From: an uncultured Bacteroidales bacterium
GTDB taxonomy: Bacteria; Bacteroidota; Bacteroidia; Bacteroidales; Paludibacteraceae
Assembly: GCA_902780235.1 (NCBI GenBank)
Contig: CACZEL010000001.1
Coordinates: 1 to 64,000 of the forward strand
Direction of reading: 5' to 3'
Length of the DNA: 64,000 nt
Position numbers and translations under genes: made by a program. Each line of letters begins with the position of its first letter. Position 1 is the first letter of the stretch. The notes beneath the pieces are model-generated. The model was not told where the DNA came from. It worked only from the letters and a program-made list of their open reading frames with translations, and did not search any database. Positions 7,922 through 16,200 of this stretch are shown piece after piece.

Positions 7922-9699
7922 AAAAGATTTTAGCAATTGGCTATTGGCTGTTAGCTGTTAGCTTTTGCGCGTACGCGCAAAAAGAGACCCTCATGACCAT
8001 CAACGGCAAGGCCGTGAGTGCAGAGGAGTTCTTGTACATCTACGAGAAAAACAACCAAGCAGGCGCTGTCGATCCGAAGACGATGGACGAGTACCTCGAC
8101 ATGTTCATCAATTTCAAACTCAAAGTGGCAGAAGCCGAGGCACAAGGCATTGACACGACCGAAAGTTTCAAGAAAGAGCTCAAGGGTTACCGTGCACAGG
8201 CTACGCCCAAATACCTGCAAGATGCATCGGCGATGGACAGTCTCGTCGAGATGAGTTGGCGCCATATGGCCAAAGACCGTCGTGCCGCTCATATCGCCAT
8301 CCAATGTACATCCTCTGCCGACAGCGCAGCACAGGCAGAAGCCTTGGCGAAGATCAACGAAGCCCGTGAGCGCGTGACCGTTGGTAAGTTGAAAATTGAA
8401 CGGAAAAAGGTGAAAGGCAAATGGAAGAACATCGAGAAACGTCTGCCGGTGGAGGCTTTTGACGCCGTTGCCCGTGAGTTGAGTACCGATCCGAGCGTAC
8501 AGGAGACCGGCGGTGAGTTGGGTTGGATCACTCCGTTCCGCTATGTCTATCCGCTCGAGGAAGCGACTTATAACACGCCGGTTGGTCAGATCAGTCCGGT
8601 CTTCCGCACCCAATACGGTTATCATATCGTGCTGGTAGAAGAGGAGCGTGATCACGTGGAGGTAAAAGCGGCGCATATCATGAAGATGGTGCCGGCAGAC
8701 AGCCTGAGCGACGCCAAGAAAGTCCTGATTGACAGCATCGCCAAGGTCGTTACGCCGGAGAACTTCGCAGAGGTAGCACGCATGGAGTCCGAAGACCGTG
8801 GTAGCAGCACACGTGGCGGTGACCTCGGCTGGTTCGGAAAGGGCATGATGGTGAAGGCCTTCGAAGATGCTGCTTTCAGCATGAAAGCCGGCGAGATCAG
8901 CGACCCCGTTCGCACCCAATACGGTTGGCATATCCTGTATAAAGAGGCAGAGCGTGGCATTCAGCCGCTCGACTCAATGCGTACGCAGATAGAGCGTCAG
9001 GTGAAGCGTGACGAGCGTGCTAACGAAGCCGATAAGAGTTTTATCCGCAAGACCCGCGCCGAGTACAACCTGCCGGCAACGATGACTGATGCCGAGGTCA
9101 AAGCCTTTGCAGATGAGCACCTTGAGGCCAAGTATCCGGAACTGAAGAACCTCGTACAAGAGTACCACGATGGTATCCTGCTGTTTGAGGTCTCGCTGCG
9201 CGAAGTATGGGACAAGGCTGCCAAAGATACAGCCGGTTTGGAGGCGTATTTCAAAGCCAACAAGAAAAACTACACGTGGGAGAAACCGCGTTGGAAAGGA
9301 TACTTGATCCAAGCCAAAGACAAGAGTAGCGCCAAAGCTGCTCAAGCCATCATCAAGAGTGCTAACCCGGATTCGATTCAGAGCTACATTGCCAAACGTG
9401 TCAACTGCGACAGCGTGACATACGTCAAAGTGCAACACGGTCTGTGGGAGCAAGGCAAGAATGCCGCTATCGACAAGTTCGGTTTCAAAGATAAGAAAGC
9501 AGAGTTCACGCCGAACGAGGCAATGCCGGAGGTGGTATGCGTAGGTAAGAAACTCAAAGCACCCGAGGCTTGGAGCGACGAGAAAGGCAAAGTGACAACC
9601 GACTATCAGGACTATCTGGAAGCAGAGTGGATCAAACAGCTGCGCGCTAAATATCCGGTCGTTCTCAACGAGGAAGTTTGGGAGAAGATTAAACGTTAA
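7918..9699 (+). CDS. periplasmic parvulin-type peptidylprolyl isomerase
   Basis: A 593-residue protein with an N-terminal signal peptide ending in AYAQ (about residue 21) and two rotamase (parvulin) domains, at about 115-245 and 248-350. Each ends in the family hallmark GYHIVLV or GWHILYK. The C-terminal half is a long helical region of the SurA/PpiD-like chaperone type. It is likely a periplasmic folding factor for outer-membrane proteins, which fits the neighbouring surface-protein genes. The hydrophobic core of the signal peptide is encoded by a reversed AGCCAAY heptamer array, and the first rotamase domain has an in-frame repeat insert at about residues 155-172. Confidence 0.88.
   Translation: MKKILAIGYWLLAVSFCAYAQKETLMTINGKAVSAEEFLYIYEKNNQAGAVDPKTMDEYLDMFINFKLKVAEAEAQGIDTTESFKKELKGYRAQATPKYLQDASAMDSLVEMSWRHMAKDRRAAHIAIQCTSSADSAAQAEALAKINEARERVTVGKLKIERKKVKGKWKNIEKRLPVEAFDAVARELSTDPSVQETGGELGWITPFRYVYPLEEATYNTPVGQISPVFRTQYGYHIVLVEEERDHVEVKAAHIMKMVPADSLSDAKKVLIDSIAKVVTPENFAEVARMESEDRGSSTRGGDLGWFGKGMMVKAFEDAAFSMKAGEISDPVRTQYGWHILYKEAERGIQPLDSMRTQIERQVKRDERANEADKSFIRKTRAEYNLPATMTDAEVKAFADEHLEAKYPELKNLVQEYHDGILLFEVSLREVWDKAAKDTAGLEAYFKANKKNYTWEKPRWKGYLIQAKDKSSAKAAQAIIKSANPDSIQSYIAKRVNCDSVTYVKVQHGLWEQGKNAAIDKFGFKDKKAEFTPNEAMPEVVCVGKKLKAPEAWSDEKGKVTTDYQDYLEAEWIKQLRAKYPVVLNEEVWEKIKR
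7931..7965 (-). repeat. AGCCAAY heptamer array encoding a signal-peptide core
   Basis: The minus strand reads AGCTAAC, AGCTAAC, AGCCAAT, AGCCAAT. The plus strand encodes the hydrophobic segment AIGYWLLAVS of the PPIase signal peptide. Confidence 0.8.
8384..8418 (+). repeat. in-frame repeat insert in the PPIase gene
   Basis: A mix of the TTGAAAA and GGTGAAA units encoding KLKIERKKVKGK in a loop of the first rotamase domain, which is normally shorter in parvulins. Confidence 0.65.
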
Positions 9700-9762
9700 A
9701 ACGTTAAAATGGTTCACTGCGTGAACGTTAAACAGTTAAGATAGTGCTTCGCACGTTAAAAG
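9697..9762 (+). repeat. repeat-rich junction before gldG
   Basis: GTTAAA occurs five times in about 65 bp (allowing GTTAAG), together with two small hairpins (GTTCACTGCGTGAAC and GTGCTTCGCAC). The second hairpin supplies the GTG start and first codons of gldG. Confidence 0.6.
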
Positions 9763-11402
9763 GTCATATTATCGTGTTAGCTTGCGTGGCGGCGCTGGTA
9801 GCGCTGACGCATGTATTTGTCGTTCGTTGGGACATGACGGACGATAAGCACTATAGTTTGAGTGAGGCCTCGAAGACCTTGCTCAAGCAGACCGACGAAC
9901 CTATCGAAGTGACCTTATTGCTGGACGGCGACCTCAATGCCGGTTTCCGCCGACTCAAGAAAGCAACCGAAGAGACCGTCGCCGAAATGAAAGTGTATGG
10001 AAACCTCTCCCTAACCCTCCCTTCAAGGGAGGGAACAGGTTTAGCTGATTCGTTCGGTCTGCGCCCGATCGTCATTCATGAGCGGGAGCAGAACGGCAAA
10101 ACGGCACAGACCACCGTCTATCCGTACGCTCTGATGCGTTATAAAGGTCGTCGGGCAGTGGTGACCTTACTCAAGAACACTCGTGGACTGAGCGGCGAAG
10201 AGAACCTGAATGCCAGCATCGAGCAACTCGAGTTCGCGTTCATGGAAGCGCTGCATCTGTTGCAGCAAACCGAGACGCCCCGTGTGGCGATCCTTGAGGG
10301 ACACAACGAACCCGACGAAGCGCATACCTACGACCTGATGGCTGCACTGAGTAAGTACTTCCAAGTGGATCGCGGGCAAATAGCCAACAGCCAAGAGCCA
10401 ACAGCTAACAGCCATATCCTTGACGGCTACAAAGCGGTACTCATCGTGAGTCCGCAGACGGCGTTCAGCGATGCCGAACGGTTTGTGATTGACCAATATA
10501 TCATGCGCGGCGGAGCCGTGTTATGGGCGCTCAACGGTGTTCGATTCAGCGAACAGGTACTGCAGAGCGAAGGTTTCACGCCTATCGTGCCGCTCGATCT
10601 CGGTCTGACGGATATGCTTTTCCGCTACGGTGTACGGGTCAACCCGGCGTTAGTGCAGGATGTCCAATGTCTGCCGATACCGGTGAACGTCAGCAGCGAT
10701 CCTTCGCAGCCGAACTTGCAACCGATGCCATGGACGTACGCGCCGCTGTTACTGACCAGCCAAGGTTCGCCGATCACAAAGAACATGGGGCAGGTCATGA
10801 GTACTTTCGTCAGCCCAATTGATGCCGTAGGCGGCGAGGACGGGATTGAGAAACGAATCTTATTGGCTACCAGTACCGCCAGTCGTGTGACCGCCACTCC
10901 GGGAGAGGTGAACCTGAACGATATGAACCCCGACCTCAATGCATTCCAATATCAGTACGTGCCTATCGCCGTTTCGATGGAGGGATCATTCTCCAGCGCT
11001 TTCGCGCATCGCATGGTGCCGGAAGGCGTAGATACCGATGAACCCATTCGCAAAAGCAGCCCGCGAACCCGCCAAGTAGTGATCGGAAGCGGTAGCATAT
11101 TGCTGAACGAGATGCAGAAGAACCAAGCGCTACCGATGGGTTACGACCGTTACAGCGGCATGCAGTTCAGTAACCGCGATTTCGCAGCCAATGCGGTCTT
11201 GTGGCTCACGGACGGCGAAGGACTGATCTCCCTTCGTGAGAAAAGTGTCGTCCTGCGTCTGCTGAATGACAAACGGGCACACGACGAACGCGTGAAAGTG
11301 CAAGCGATAAGTGTCATTCTACCGATAGCCATCCTGGCACTCATTGGAGGCACGGTCTTTGTAGTTAGAAAACGTAAGTATGAATATAAATGTGAAAGGT
11401 GA
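9744..11402 (+). CDS. gldG: GldG-like ABC transporter auxiliary component
   Basis: A 552-residue protein of the GldG / ABC_transp_aux family. An N-terminal membrane helix (about 8-26) is followed by WDMTDDKHYSLSEAS, the typical family opening, then a large periplasmic domain and a C-terminal helix (about 520-541) with a basic tail. GldG works with GldF and GldA in gliding Bacteroidota; homologues occur in non-gliding ones. No gldF is adjacent here, which is unusual. The start is GTG within a repeat-rich junction. It contains an in-frame palindromic insert (10002-10033) and an AGCCAAY insert (10380-10414). Its last codons and stop lie at the start of a GGTGAAA array. Confidence 0.85.
   Translation: MLRTLKGHIIVLACVAALVALTHVFVVRWDMTDDKHYSLSEASKTLLKQTDEPIEVTLLLDGDLNAGFRRLKKATEETVAEMKVYGNLSLTLPSREGTGLADSFGLRPIVIHEREQNGKTAQTTVYPYALMRYKGRRAVVTLLKNTRGLSGEENLNASIEQLEFAFMEALHLLQQTETPRVAILEGHNEPDEAHTYDLMAALSKYFQVDRGQIANSQEPTANSHILDGYKAVLIVSPQTAFSDAERFVIDQYIMRGGAVLWALNGVRFSEQVLQSEGFTPIVPLDLGLTDMLFRYGVRVNPALVQDVQCLPIPVNVSSDPSQPNLQPMPWTYAPLLLTSQGSPITKNMGQVMSTFVSPIDAVGGEDGIEKRILLATSTASRVTATPGEVNLNDMNPDLNAFQYQYVPIAVSMEGSFSSAFAHRMVPEGVDTDEPIRKSSPRTRQVVIGSGSILLNEMQKNQALPMGYDRYSGMQFSNRDFAANAVLWLTDGEGLISLREKSVVLRLLNDKRAHDERVKVQAISVILPIAILALIGGTVFVVRKRKYEYKCER
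10002..10033 (+). repeat. palindromic in-frame insert in gldG
   Basis: A CCTCTCCCTAACC lead-in followed by the palindrome CCCTCCCTTCAAGGGAGGG, encoding LSLTLPSREGT. It interrupts the family fold between two strands and looks like a mobile palindromic unit. Confidence 0.65.
10380..10414 (+). repeat. AGCCAAY heptamer array inside gldG
   Basis: Units AGCCAAC, AGCCAAG, AGCCAAC, AGCTAAC and AGCC encode the polar loop IANSQEPTANS. Confidence 0.85.
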
Positions 11403-11506
11403 AAGATGAAAGGTGAAAGGACATATAAGGTGAAAGGTGAAAGGTTAAAGGTGAAAGGATTACTTCTTTTCTTCTTCCTTTCAATTTTCAATTTTCAATT
11501 TTCAAC
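11394..11506 (+). repeat. compound heptamer array spanning the gldG stop and next signal peptide
   Basis: GTGAAAG-type units, then GACATATAAG, four more GTGAAAG/GTTAAAG units, a pyrimidine-rich piece and three AATTTTC units. The array contains the gldG stop, a purine-rich ribosome-binding stretch, the ATG at 11406 and the whole signal-peptide coding region of the next gene. A near copy lies at 12847-12974. Confidence 0.85.
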
Positions 11507-12860
11507 TTGCCGGGCGCAGGAGTTATTGAATTACCCCTTGGACACGGTAAACGGAGAAGAGGTATATAAATACGAAGTGGAACGCAGTATCGGTCTGTAC
11601 CGCGTCGGCATCAATTTCAACGTGTCGCAGTCGGAGATTCTGCGTCTGAACCCGCAGTTGCGCGAACGCGGTCTGCATTACGGCGAGACCCTACTCCTGC
11701 CTACCGGAAGAAAAATAGAAGCAAAAATTCAGCGTATTCCGAGTACTCCGATGGATACCGTTGTGAAAGAAAAACCGGTGATCAAAGAAGTACCGGCTGA
11801 CACGGTCGTACCGACCGAAACGGTAGCTGTACCGCAAGATACTATGATGCCTCAGACGGATACGATCGAGGTAGCAGCAGAGCCTGCTCAACCGGACACC
11901 CGTCGTGTGATCGAGTTGGCGCTCATGTTGCCTTTCGAGAGTCATCAGACCAAACGAAGTGGCAACGCCGACCGGATGATGGAGTTTTACGAAGGTGCTT
12001 TGTTGGCGCTGCGCGACCTGCAGAACGACAGTATTCTGTATCGCCTGCGCGTCTATGACACCGAGCGAAGTGAACGCAAAGTGAATGAACTGTGTGACAG
12101 CACGGAGTTGGATAGCGTCAAAGCGATCTTAGGTCTTGTCTATCCGATTCAGATTGAGCGTATGACCGCATGGTGCGATGCACATCACGTGCCGTTGATC
12201 CTGCCGTTCAGCGACGATGCCGCCCTGATGAATCATCCTTATGTCCATCAGTTCAATTCGCCTGACGCCGATGAGATTGGTGCGTTGGCACAATGGATCG
12301 CCAACCGCGAGGACAGGCATTGCGTGTTCGTGGACACCAAAGAGGCGGACATGACGACTTCCATGCGTCTGCTGCGCAAGAAACTCAAAGAGCAGGATGT
12401 ACCCTATTCGACCTTGGCCTTGCGTGACCTGCTGAACGACAGCGTGGGATATGCGATTGACAGTTTCCAGGAGAATATTTTCATCTTGCATTCCGATCGC
12501 TATCAGCATGTGCGCATGGCGCTGCCGCATATCGCGAAGATACAAGTGGCGAAATTGCTGGTTAGTCAGTATGCTTGGCAGCGCGAGAACATCGGCATGC
12601 ACCAAGTCTATACATCGAAATTCATTACCGATACCGACCTGACGGAGTATGACCGCCTTTGGGAACAGTCGTTTGTCAACGAGCACGTGTCAGATCTGCC
12701 GCGCTATGACCTGTTGGGATACGACCTGATGCGTGAGATGGTGCATATCGTGCTGCATGAAGAGGGCGAGAAGACCCCGCTGCAGTCGCCGATTACATGG
12801 GAAAGCCGCAGCGAACAGGACGGATGGCAGAACACGTTTATACAAATCGTAGAAAAATGA
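11406..12860 (+). CDS. LysM and periplasmic binding protein-like (type I) protein
   Basis: A 484-residue exported protein. The signal peptide (about 1-37) ends in FSTCRAQ and is encoded by heptamer arrays. A LysM domain (about 55-97) follows, then a Thr/Val/Pro-rich linker (100-165), then a type-I periplasmic binding fold (from about 170, ELALMLPFES) of the amino-acid ABC transporter substrate-binding superfamily. It probably sits in the envelope, tied to peptidoglycan; no ligand or transporter is evident. Such LysM/PBP fusions occur in Bacteroidota. It is part of the plus-strand run from nrnA to kduI. Confidence 0.75.
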   Translation: MKGERTYKVKGERLKVKGLLLFFFLSIFNFQFSTCRAQELLNYPLDTVNGEEVYKYEVERSIGLYRVGINFNVSQSEILRLNPQLRERGLHYGETLLLPTGRKIEAKIQRIPSTPMDTVVKEKPVIKEVPADTVVPTETVAVPQDTMMPQTDTIEVAAEPAQPDTRRVIELALMLPFESHQTKRSGNADRMMEFYEGALLALRDLQNDSILYRLRVYDTERSERKVNELCDSTELDSVKAILGLVYPIQIERMTAWCDAHHVPLILPFSDDAALMNHPYVHQFNSPDADEIGALAQWIANREDRHCVFVDTKEADMTTSMRLLRKKLKEQDVPYSTLALRDLLNDSVGYAIDSFQENIFILHSDRYQHVRMALPHIAKIQVAKLLVSQYAWQRENIGMHQVYTSKFITDTDLTEYDRLWEQSFVNEHVSDLPRYDLLGYDLMREMVHIVLHEEGEKTPLQSPITWESRSEQDGWQNTFIQIVEK

Positions 12861-12974
12861 AAGGTGAAAGGTGAAAAGTGAAAGGACATATAAGGTGAAA
12901 GGTGAAAGGTTAAAGGTGAAAGGGATTCTCATTCTTTTCATCCTTTCAATTTTCAATTTTCAATTTTCAACTTG
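12847..12974 (+). repeat. second compound heptamer array encoding a signal peptide
   Basis: The same order of units as 11394-11506: GTGAAAG units, GACATATAAG, four GTGAAAG/GTTAAAG units, a short variable piece, then AATTTTC units. It covers the stop of the LysM/PBP gene (12858-12860), the GTG start at 12871 and the complete signal peptide of the beta-barrel gene. Confidence 0.85.
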
Positions 12975-13554
12975 TCTGGCTCAACCGCGTCTGCGTACGC
13001 CGAACTACTACTTCGGTTTTCACGGAGGTGTGACGGCCAGCACCGTGCTCTTCCGTCCTGCCGAAGACGGCATGTCACCCATTACAAACGCCTGCGTGCT
13101 CGGCGGAAACGGCGGACTCGTCTTTCGTTATGAAGGGCATAAATGTTGCGCCTTCCAACTGGAAGCGAACTACGAGCATAGAGGATGGAAACAGAACGGC
13201 ACCAGCCACAGCCTGCATTATGTGGAGATCCCGATCCTGATGCACCTTAATTTCGGTAGCGAGACCTGCAAATGGTTCTTTAACCTCGGTCCGCAGATCG
13301 GTTATTGCGTCAAAGACGAAAGCAACACGATTGATCATCGCTTCGATTGGGGAGCTGCAGCCGGTACAGGACTCTATGTCAAGACCAAGAAAGCCGGCGT
13401 CTATCAGTTGGAGATCCGCTATGATTTCTCCTTTGGAGGCGTGTTCGGTACTTCGGTCACCGATAAATACACCATGGCTAATCCGATGGATCTGAGTCTC
13501 AATCTCGGATGGATGATGCCTATTAAAAGTCGAAAGTCAAAAGTCGAAAGATAA
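12871..13554 (+). CDS. small outer-membrane beta-barrel protein (PorT-like)
   Basis: A 227-residue protein. The signal peptide ends in FSTCLAQ (about residue 38) and is nearly identical to that of the preceding gene because both are built from the same repeat. The mature part has alternating hydrophobic residues and Gly-rich turns typical of an 8-10 strand barrel of the PorT / outer-membrane beta-barrel family. Translation starts at GTG 12871, chosen because it gives a complete signal peptide. The C-terminal KSRKSKVER is encoded by an AGTCGAA array that includes the stop region. A role in the type IX system is possible but unproven. Confidence 0.7.
   Translation: MKSERTYKVKGERLKVKGILILFILSIFNFQFSTCLAQPRLRTPNYYFGFHGGVTASTVLFRPAEDGMSPITNACVLGGNGGLVFRYEGHKCCAFQLEANYEHRGWKQNGTSHSLHYVEIPILMHLNFGSETCKWFFNLGPQIGYCVKDESNTIDHRFDWGAAAGTGLYVKTKKAGVYQLEIRYDFSFGGVFGTSVTDKYTMANPMDLSLNLGWMMPIKSRKSKVER
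13524..13551 (+). repeat. AGTCGAA heptamer array at a gene end
   Basis: AGTCGAA, AGTCAAA, AGTCGAA and AG encode the C-terminal SRKSKVE of the beta-barrel protein just before its stop. Confidence 0.8.
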
Positions 13555-13566
13555 AAGCAATTAGAT

Positions 13567-14409
13567 ATGAAAACAAATTATGAAGTTCGTTATGCATCAA
13601 ACCCGATTGATGCGAAGAGTTATGACACGACGCGTCTGCGTAAGGATTTCCTGATTGAGCGCGTGTTTGTGAAGAACGAAGTGAACATGGTCTATTCGAT
13701 GTACGACCGCATGATCGTCGGTGGAGCCATGCCGGTAGGTGAGACCCTGCTGCTCGAAGCGATCGATCCGCTCAAAGCGCCGTTCTTCCTCACCCGACGT
13801 GAGATGGGTATCTTCAACGTAGGCGGCAAGGGTCGTGTGATCGCCGGAGATGAGGTGTTCGAACTGGATTACAAAGAGGCGCTCTACCTCGGTCGCGGAG
13901 ACCGCGAAGTGAAGTTCGAGAGTCTGGATGCCAATAAGCCGGCACTCTTCTATTTCAATTCGACCACCGCACATTGTGCGTACCCGAACAAGAAAGTGAC
14001 GAAAGCGGACGCTGTCGTAGCGCATATGGGTAGCTTGGAGATGAGTAACGAACGTGATATCAACAAGATGCTCGTCAATCAGGTACTGCCGACCTGCCAA
14101 CTGCAGATGGGTATGACCGAACTGAACACGGGTAGCGTATGGAACACCATGCCGGCGCACGTACACAGCCGTCGTATGGAAGCGTATTTCTATTTCGAGG
14201 TACCCGAAGAGCAGGCCGTTTGCCATTTCATGGGTGAGGTCGAAGAGACACGCCATATCTGGATGAAAGGCAATCAGGCGGTACTGTCACCGGAGTGGTC
14301 GATCCATTCGGCTGCTGCAACCCATAACTACACCTTCATCTGGGGCATGGGCGGCGAGAACCTCGACTACGGCGATCAGGATTTCAGTAAGATCACAGAT
14401 CTCAAATAA
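13567..14409 (+). CDS. kduI: 5-dehydro-4-deoxy-D-glucuronate isomerase
   Basis: This 280-residue protein matches KduI in length and sequence: MNYEVRYASNP-like start, YMGRGDREV-type segment, and the metal site MPAHVHSRRMEAYFYF (about 196-211) with later EWSIHSAAATHNYTFIWGMGGEN. KduI is a zinc cupin that converts 5-keto-4-deoxyuronate to 3-deoxy-D-glycero-2,5-hexodiulosonate in pectin and glycosaminoglycan breakdown. No kduD or polysaccharide lyase is adjacent, so the pathway partners are elsewhere. It is cytoplasmic and transcribed with the genes upstream. Confidence 0.95.
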   Translation: MKTNYEVRYASNPIDAKSYDTTRLRKDFLIERVFVKNEVNMVYSMYDRMIVGGAMPVGETLLLEAIDPLKAPFFLTRREMGIFNVGGKGRVIAGDEVFELDYKEALYLGRGDREVKFESLDANKPALFYFNSTTAHCAYPNKKVTKADAVVAHMGSLEMSNERDINKMLVNQVLPTCQLQMGMTELNTGSVWNTMPAHVHSRRMEAYFYFEVPEEQAVCHFMGEVEETRHIWMKGNQAVLSPEWSIHSAAATHNYTFIWGMGGENLDYGDQDFSKITDLK

Positions 14410-14412
14410 GAA

Positions 14413-14443
14413 AATTTGAAATCATAAATTTGAAATCATAAAT
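14413..14443 (+). repeat. 14-bp tandem repeat between kduI and GT9
   Basis: TTTGAAATCATAAA occurs twice in tandem (period 14, twice seven), directly in front of the ATG at 14442. Confidence 0.75.
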
Positions 14444-15431
14444 GAATTATTTGATCATTCGTTTTGCGACTTTAGGCAATGTGGCGATGACCGTTCCGGT
14501 CGTGGCCTCGTTGAGTAAGCGCAATCCGAATGATCGGTTCATCATCGCCGGCAAGAAAGATCTGGCATCTATGTTCGCTCCGATGTCCAATGTGGCGTAC
14601 ATGGAGGTCGATAATCACCTCGACTGGCATGGTCTATGGACCCTTTGGCGTACCTGTCGGGACCAAGTAGATGCCGTGATCGACTTGCAGAACGTGTTAC
14701 GAACGAGGGTGCTCGACCTGCTGATGCTTTTCAGCGGCAAGAGAGTGACCCGTGTTCGTTACGGACGAATTCGCAAGCATCTGATCACCTTCATGGGCAT
14801 CGGTAAGAAAGCCCTTCCGACGGAGTTCGATCGCTACCGCGATGCGTTCCGCCGAGCCGGATTGGAGACGAACGATGCGTTTGAAAAGCTGCCGAAGAAT
14901 AGCGCTGCCGCCAAAGTGGTAGCCACCCGTTTCGGCGAGAAAGAAGGACGATGGATAGGCTTGGCGCCCTTTGCCAAGAGTCGTTCCAACATGTTGCCCT
15001 ACCGCGTGACAAAAGAGATCATCGAGCGCCTGACGCAAGACAAGCATACGCGTGTCTTCCTCTTCGGCGCAGGACAGGTCGAATGTGAGATGCTTCGCCA
15101 ATGGTCAACGGTCTTTCCGCGGACAGAGAGTGTAGCCGGCAAACTGAAACTCAAAGAAGAGTTGGAGCTGATGCGCATGCTGGACGTGATGATCTGTATG
15201 GACAGCGCGAACCAACACTTAGCCAGTCTCGTAGGGCTCCGAGCCATCAGCGTATGGTGTGCCACCCACCCTATGATCGGTTTTGCAGGCTGGAAGCAAC
15301 GTCCGGAAGATATCGTGCAGCGCAACGACCTGCGTTGCCGACCCTGTACTTGTCATGGTACGAATCATTGCCAGTACGGCAATTATGCCTGCCGGAATAT
15401 TGAAGCAGAAACAATTATACAAAAGATATGA
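14442..15431 (+). CDS. glycosyltransferase family 9 (heptosyltransferase-like)
   Basis: A 329-residue GT9 protein. Family features are the opening LIIRFATLGNVAMTVPVV, the mid-protein IGLAPFAKS segment, and the C-terminal MDSANQHLASLVGL block that binds the nucleotide-sugar. A CRPCTCHGTNHCQYGNYAC cluster near the end resembles the Cys-rich tail of related Bacteroidota GT9 proteins. It probably adds a heptose or similar sugar to the lipopolysaccharide core at the inner membrane. Its stop overlaps the parA start by 4 nt. Confidence 0.88.
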   Translation: MNYLIIRFATLGNVAMTVPVVASLSKRNPNDRFIIAGKKDLASMFAPMSNVAYMEVDNHLDWHGLWTLWRTCRDQVDAVIDLQNVLRTRVLDLLMLFSGKRVTRVRYGRIRKHLITFMGIGKKALPTEFDRYRDAFRRAGLETNDAFEKLPKNSAAAKVVATRFGEKEGRWIGLAPFAKSRSNMLPYRVTKEIIERLTQDKHTRVFLFGAGQVECEMLRQWSTVFPRTESVAGKLKLKEELELMRMLDVMICMDSANQHLASLVGLRAISVWCATHPMIGFAGWKQRPEDIVQRNDLRCRPCTCHGTNHCQYGNYACRNIEAETIIQKI

Positions 15432-16192
15432 GTAAGATTATTTCCTTAGCAAACCAAAAAGGAGGCGTAGGTAAGACGACGACCTCTATCAACCTCGCTG
15501 CAGCGTTGGCTAAGCAGGGTCAACGCGTGCTGCTTATCGACGCCGACCCGCAAGCGAACACTTCGTCGGGTTTGGGTGTGGAGATACGCGAACTGGACAG
15601 CACCATCTATGAGTGTCTCGTCAACGGCGTGGATCCGCATTCGGCGATCGTACAGACCAGCACCCCCAACCTCAGCCTTATCCCCAGCCATATCGACTTG
15701 GTGGGTGCAGAGATCGAGATGCTGAACATGGAGCACCGCGAACTGCTGCTCAAGAATATCCTCAAGCAAGTACGCGACGAGTTTGACTATATCCTGATCG
15801 ACTGCAGCCCGTCTTTGGGCTTGATCACGGTGAATGCCCTGACCGCCAGCGACAGCGTCATCATTCCGGTACAATGTGAGTTCTTTGCTCTCGAAGGCAT
15901 CGCTAAACTGCTGAATACCATCAAGATCATCAAGTCAAAACTCAACCCGTCCTTGAAGATCGAAGGCTTCCTGCTCACGATGTATGACAACCGTCTGCGT
16001 CTGAGCAATCAGGTGTATGAAGAGGTAAAACGCCATTTCGGTGACTTGGTCTTCAATACCGTTATCGCACGAAACGTACGTTTGAGCGAAGCACCTTCGC
16101 ATGGCGTGTCTGTACTTGAATACGACCCCAGTTCCAAGGGCGCGAAGAACTATACGGCACTCGCCAAGGAACTTATTGCACGCAATAAATAA
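15428..16192 (+). CDS. parA: chromosome partitioning ATPase ParA (Soj)
   Basis: A 254-residue Walker-type partition ATPase. It has a deviant Walker A at KGGVGKTTT (10-18), with LIDADPQANTS and the later LIDCSPSLG, characteristic of ParA/Soj. It acts with ParB to segregate the chromosome origin. It overlaps the GT9 gene by 4 nt and is followed after 8 bp by parB. The parA-parB-DUF5683-transglycosylase order is a conserved Bacteroidota arrangement. Confidence 0.97.
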   Translation: MSKIISLANQKGGVGKTTTSINLAAALAKQGQRVLLIDADPQANTSSGLGVEIRELDSTIYECLVNGVDPHSAIVQTSTPNLSLIPSHIDLVGAEIEMLNMEHRELLLKNILKQVRDEFDYILIDCSPSLGLITVNALTASDSVIIPVQCEFFALEGIAKLLNTIKIIKSKLNPSLKIEGFLLTMYDNRLRLSNQVYEEVKRHFGDLVFNTVIARNVRLSEAPSHGVSVLEYDPSSKGAKNYTALAKELIARNK

Positions 16193-16200
16193 ACACCACT

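Noticed and set aside
11394..12974. Recent duplication of whole genes at 11406 and 12871
   Set aside because: Only the array and signal-peptide coding parts are alike; the mature proteins are unrelated.
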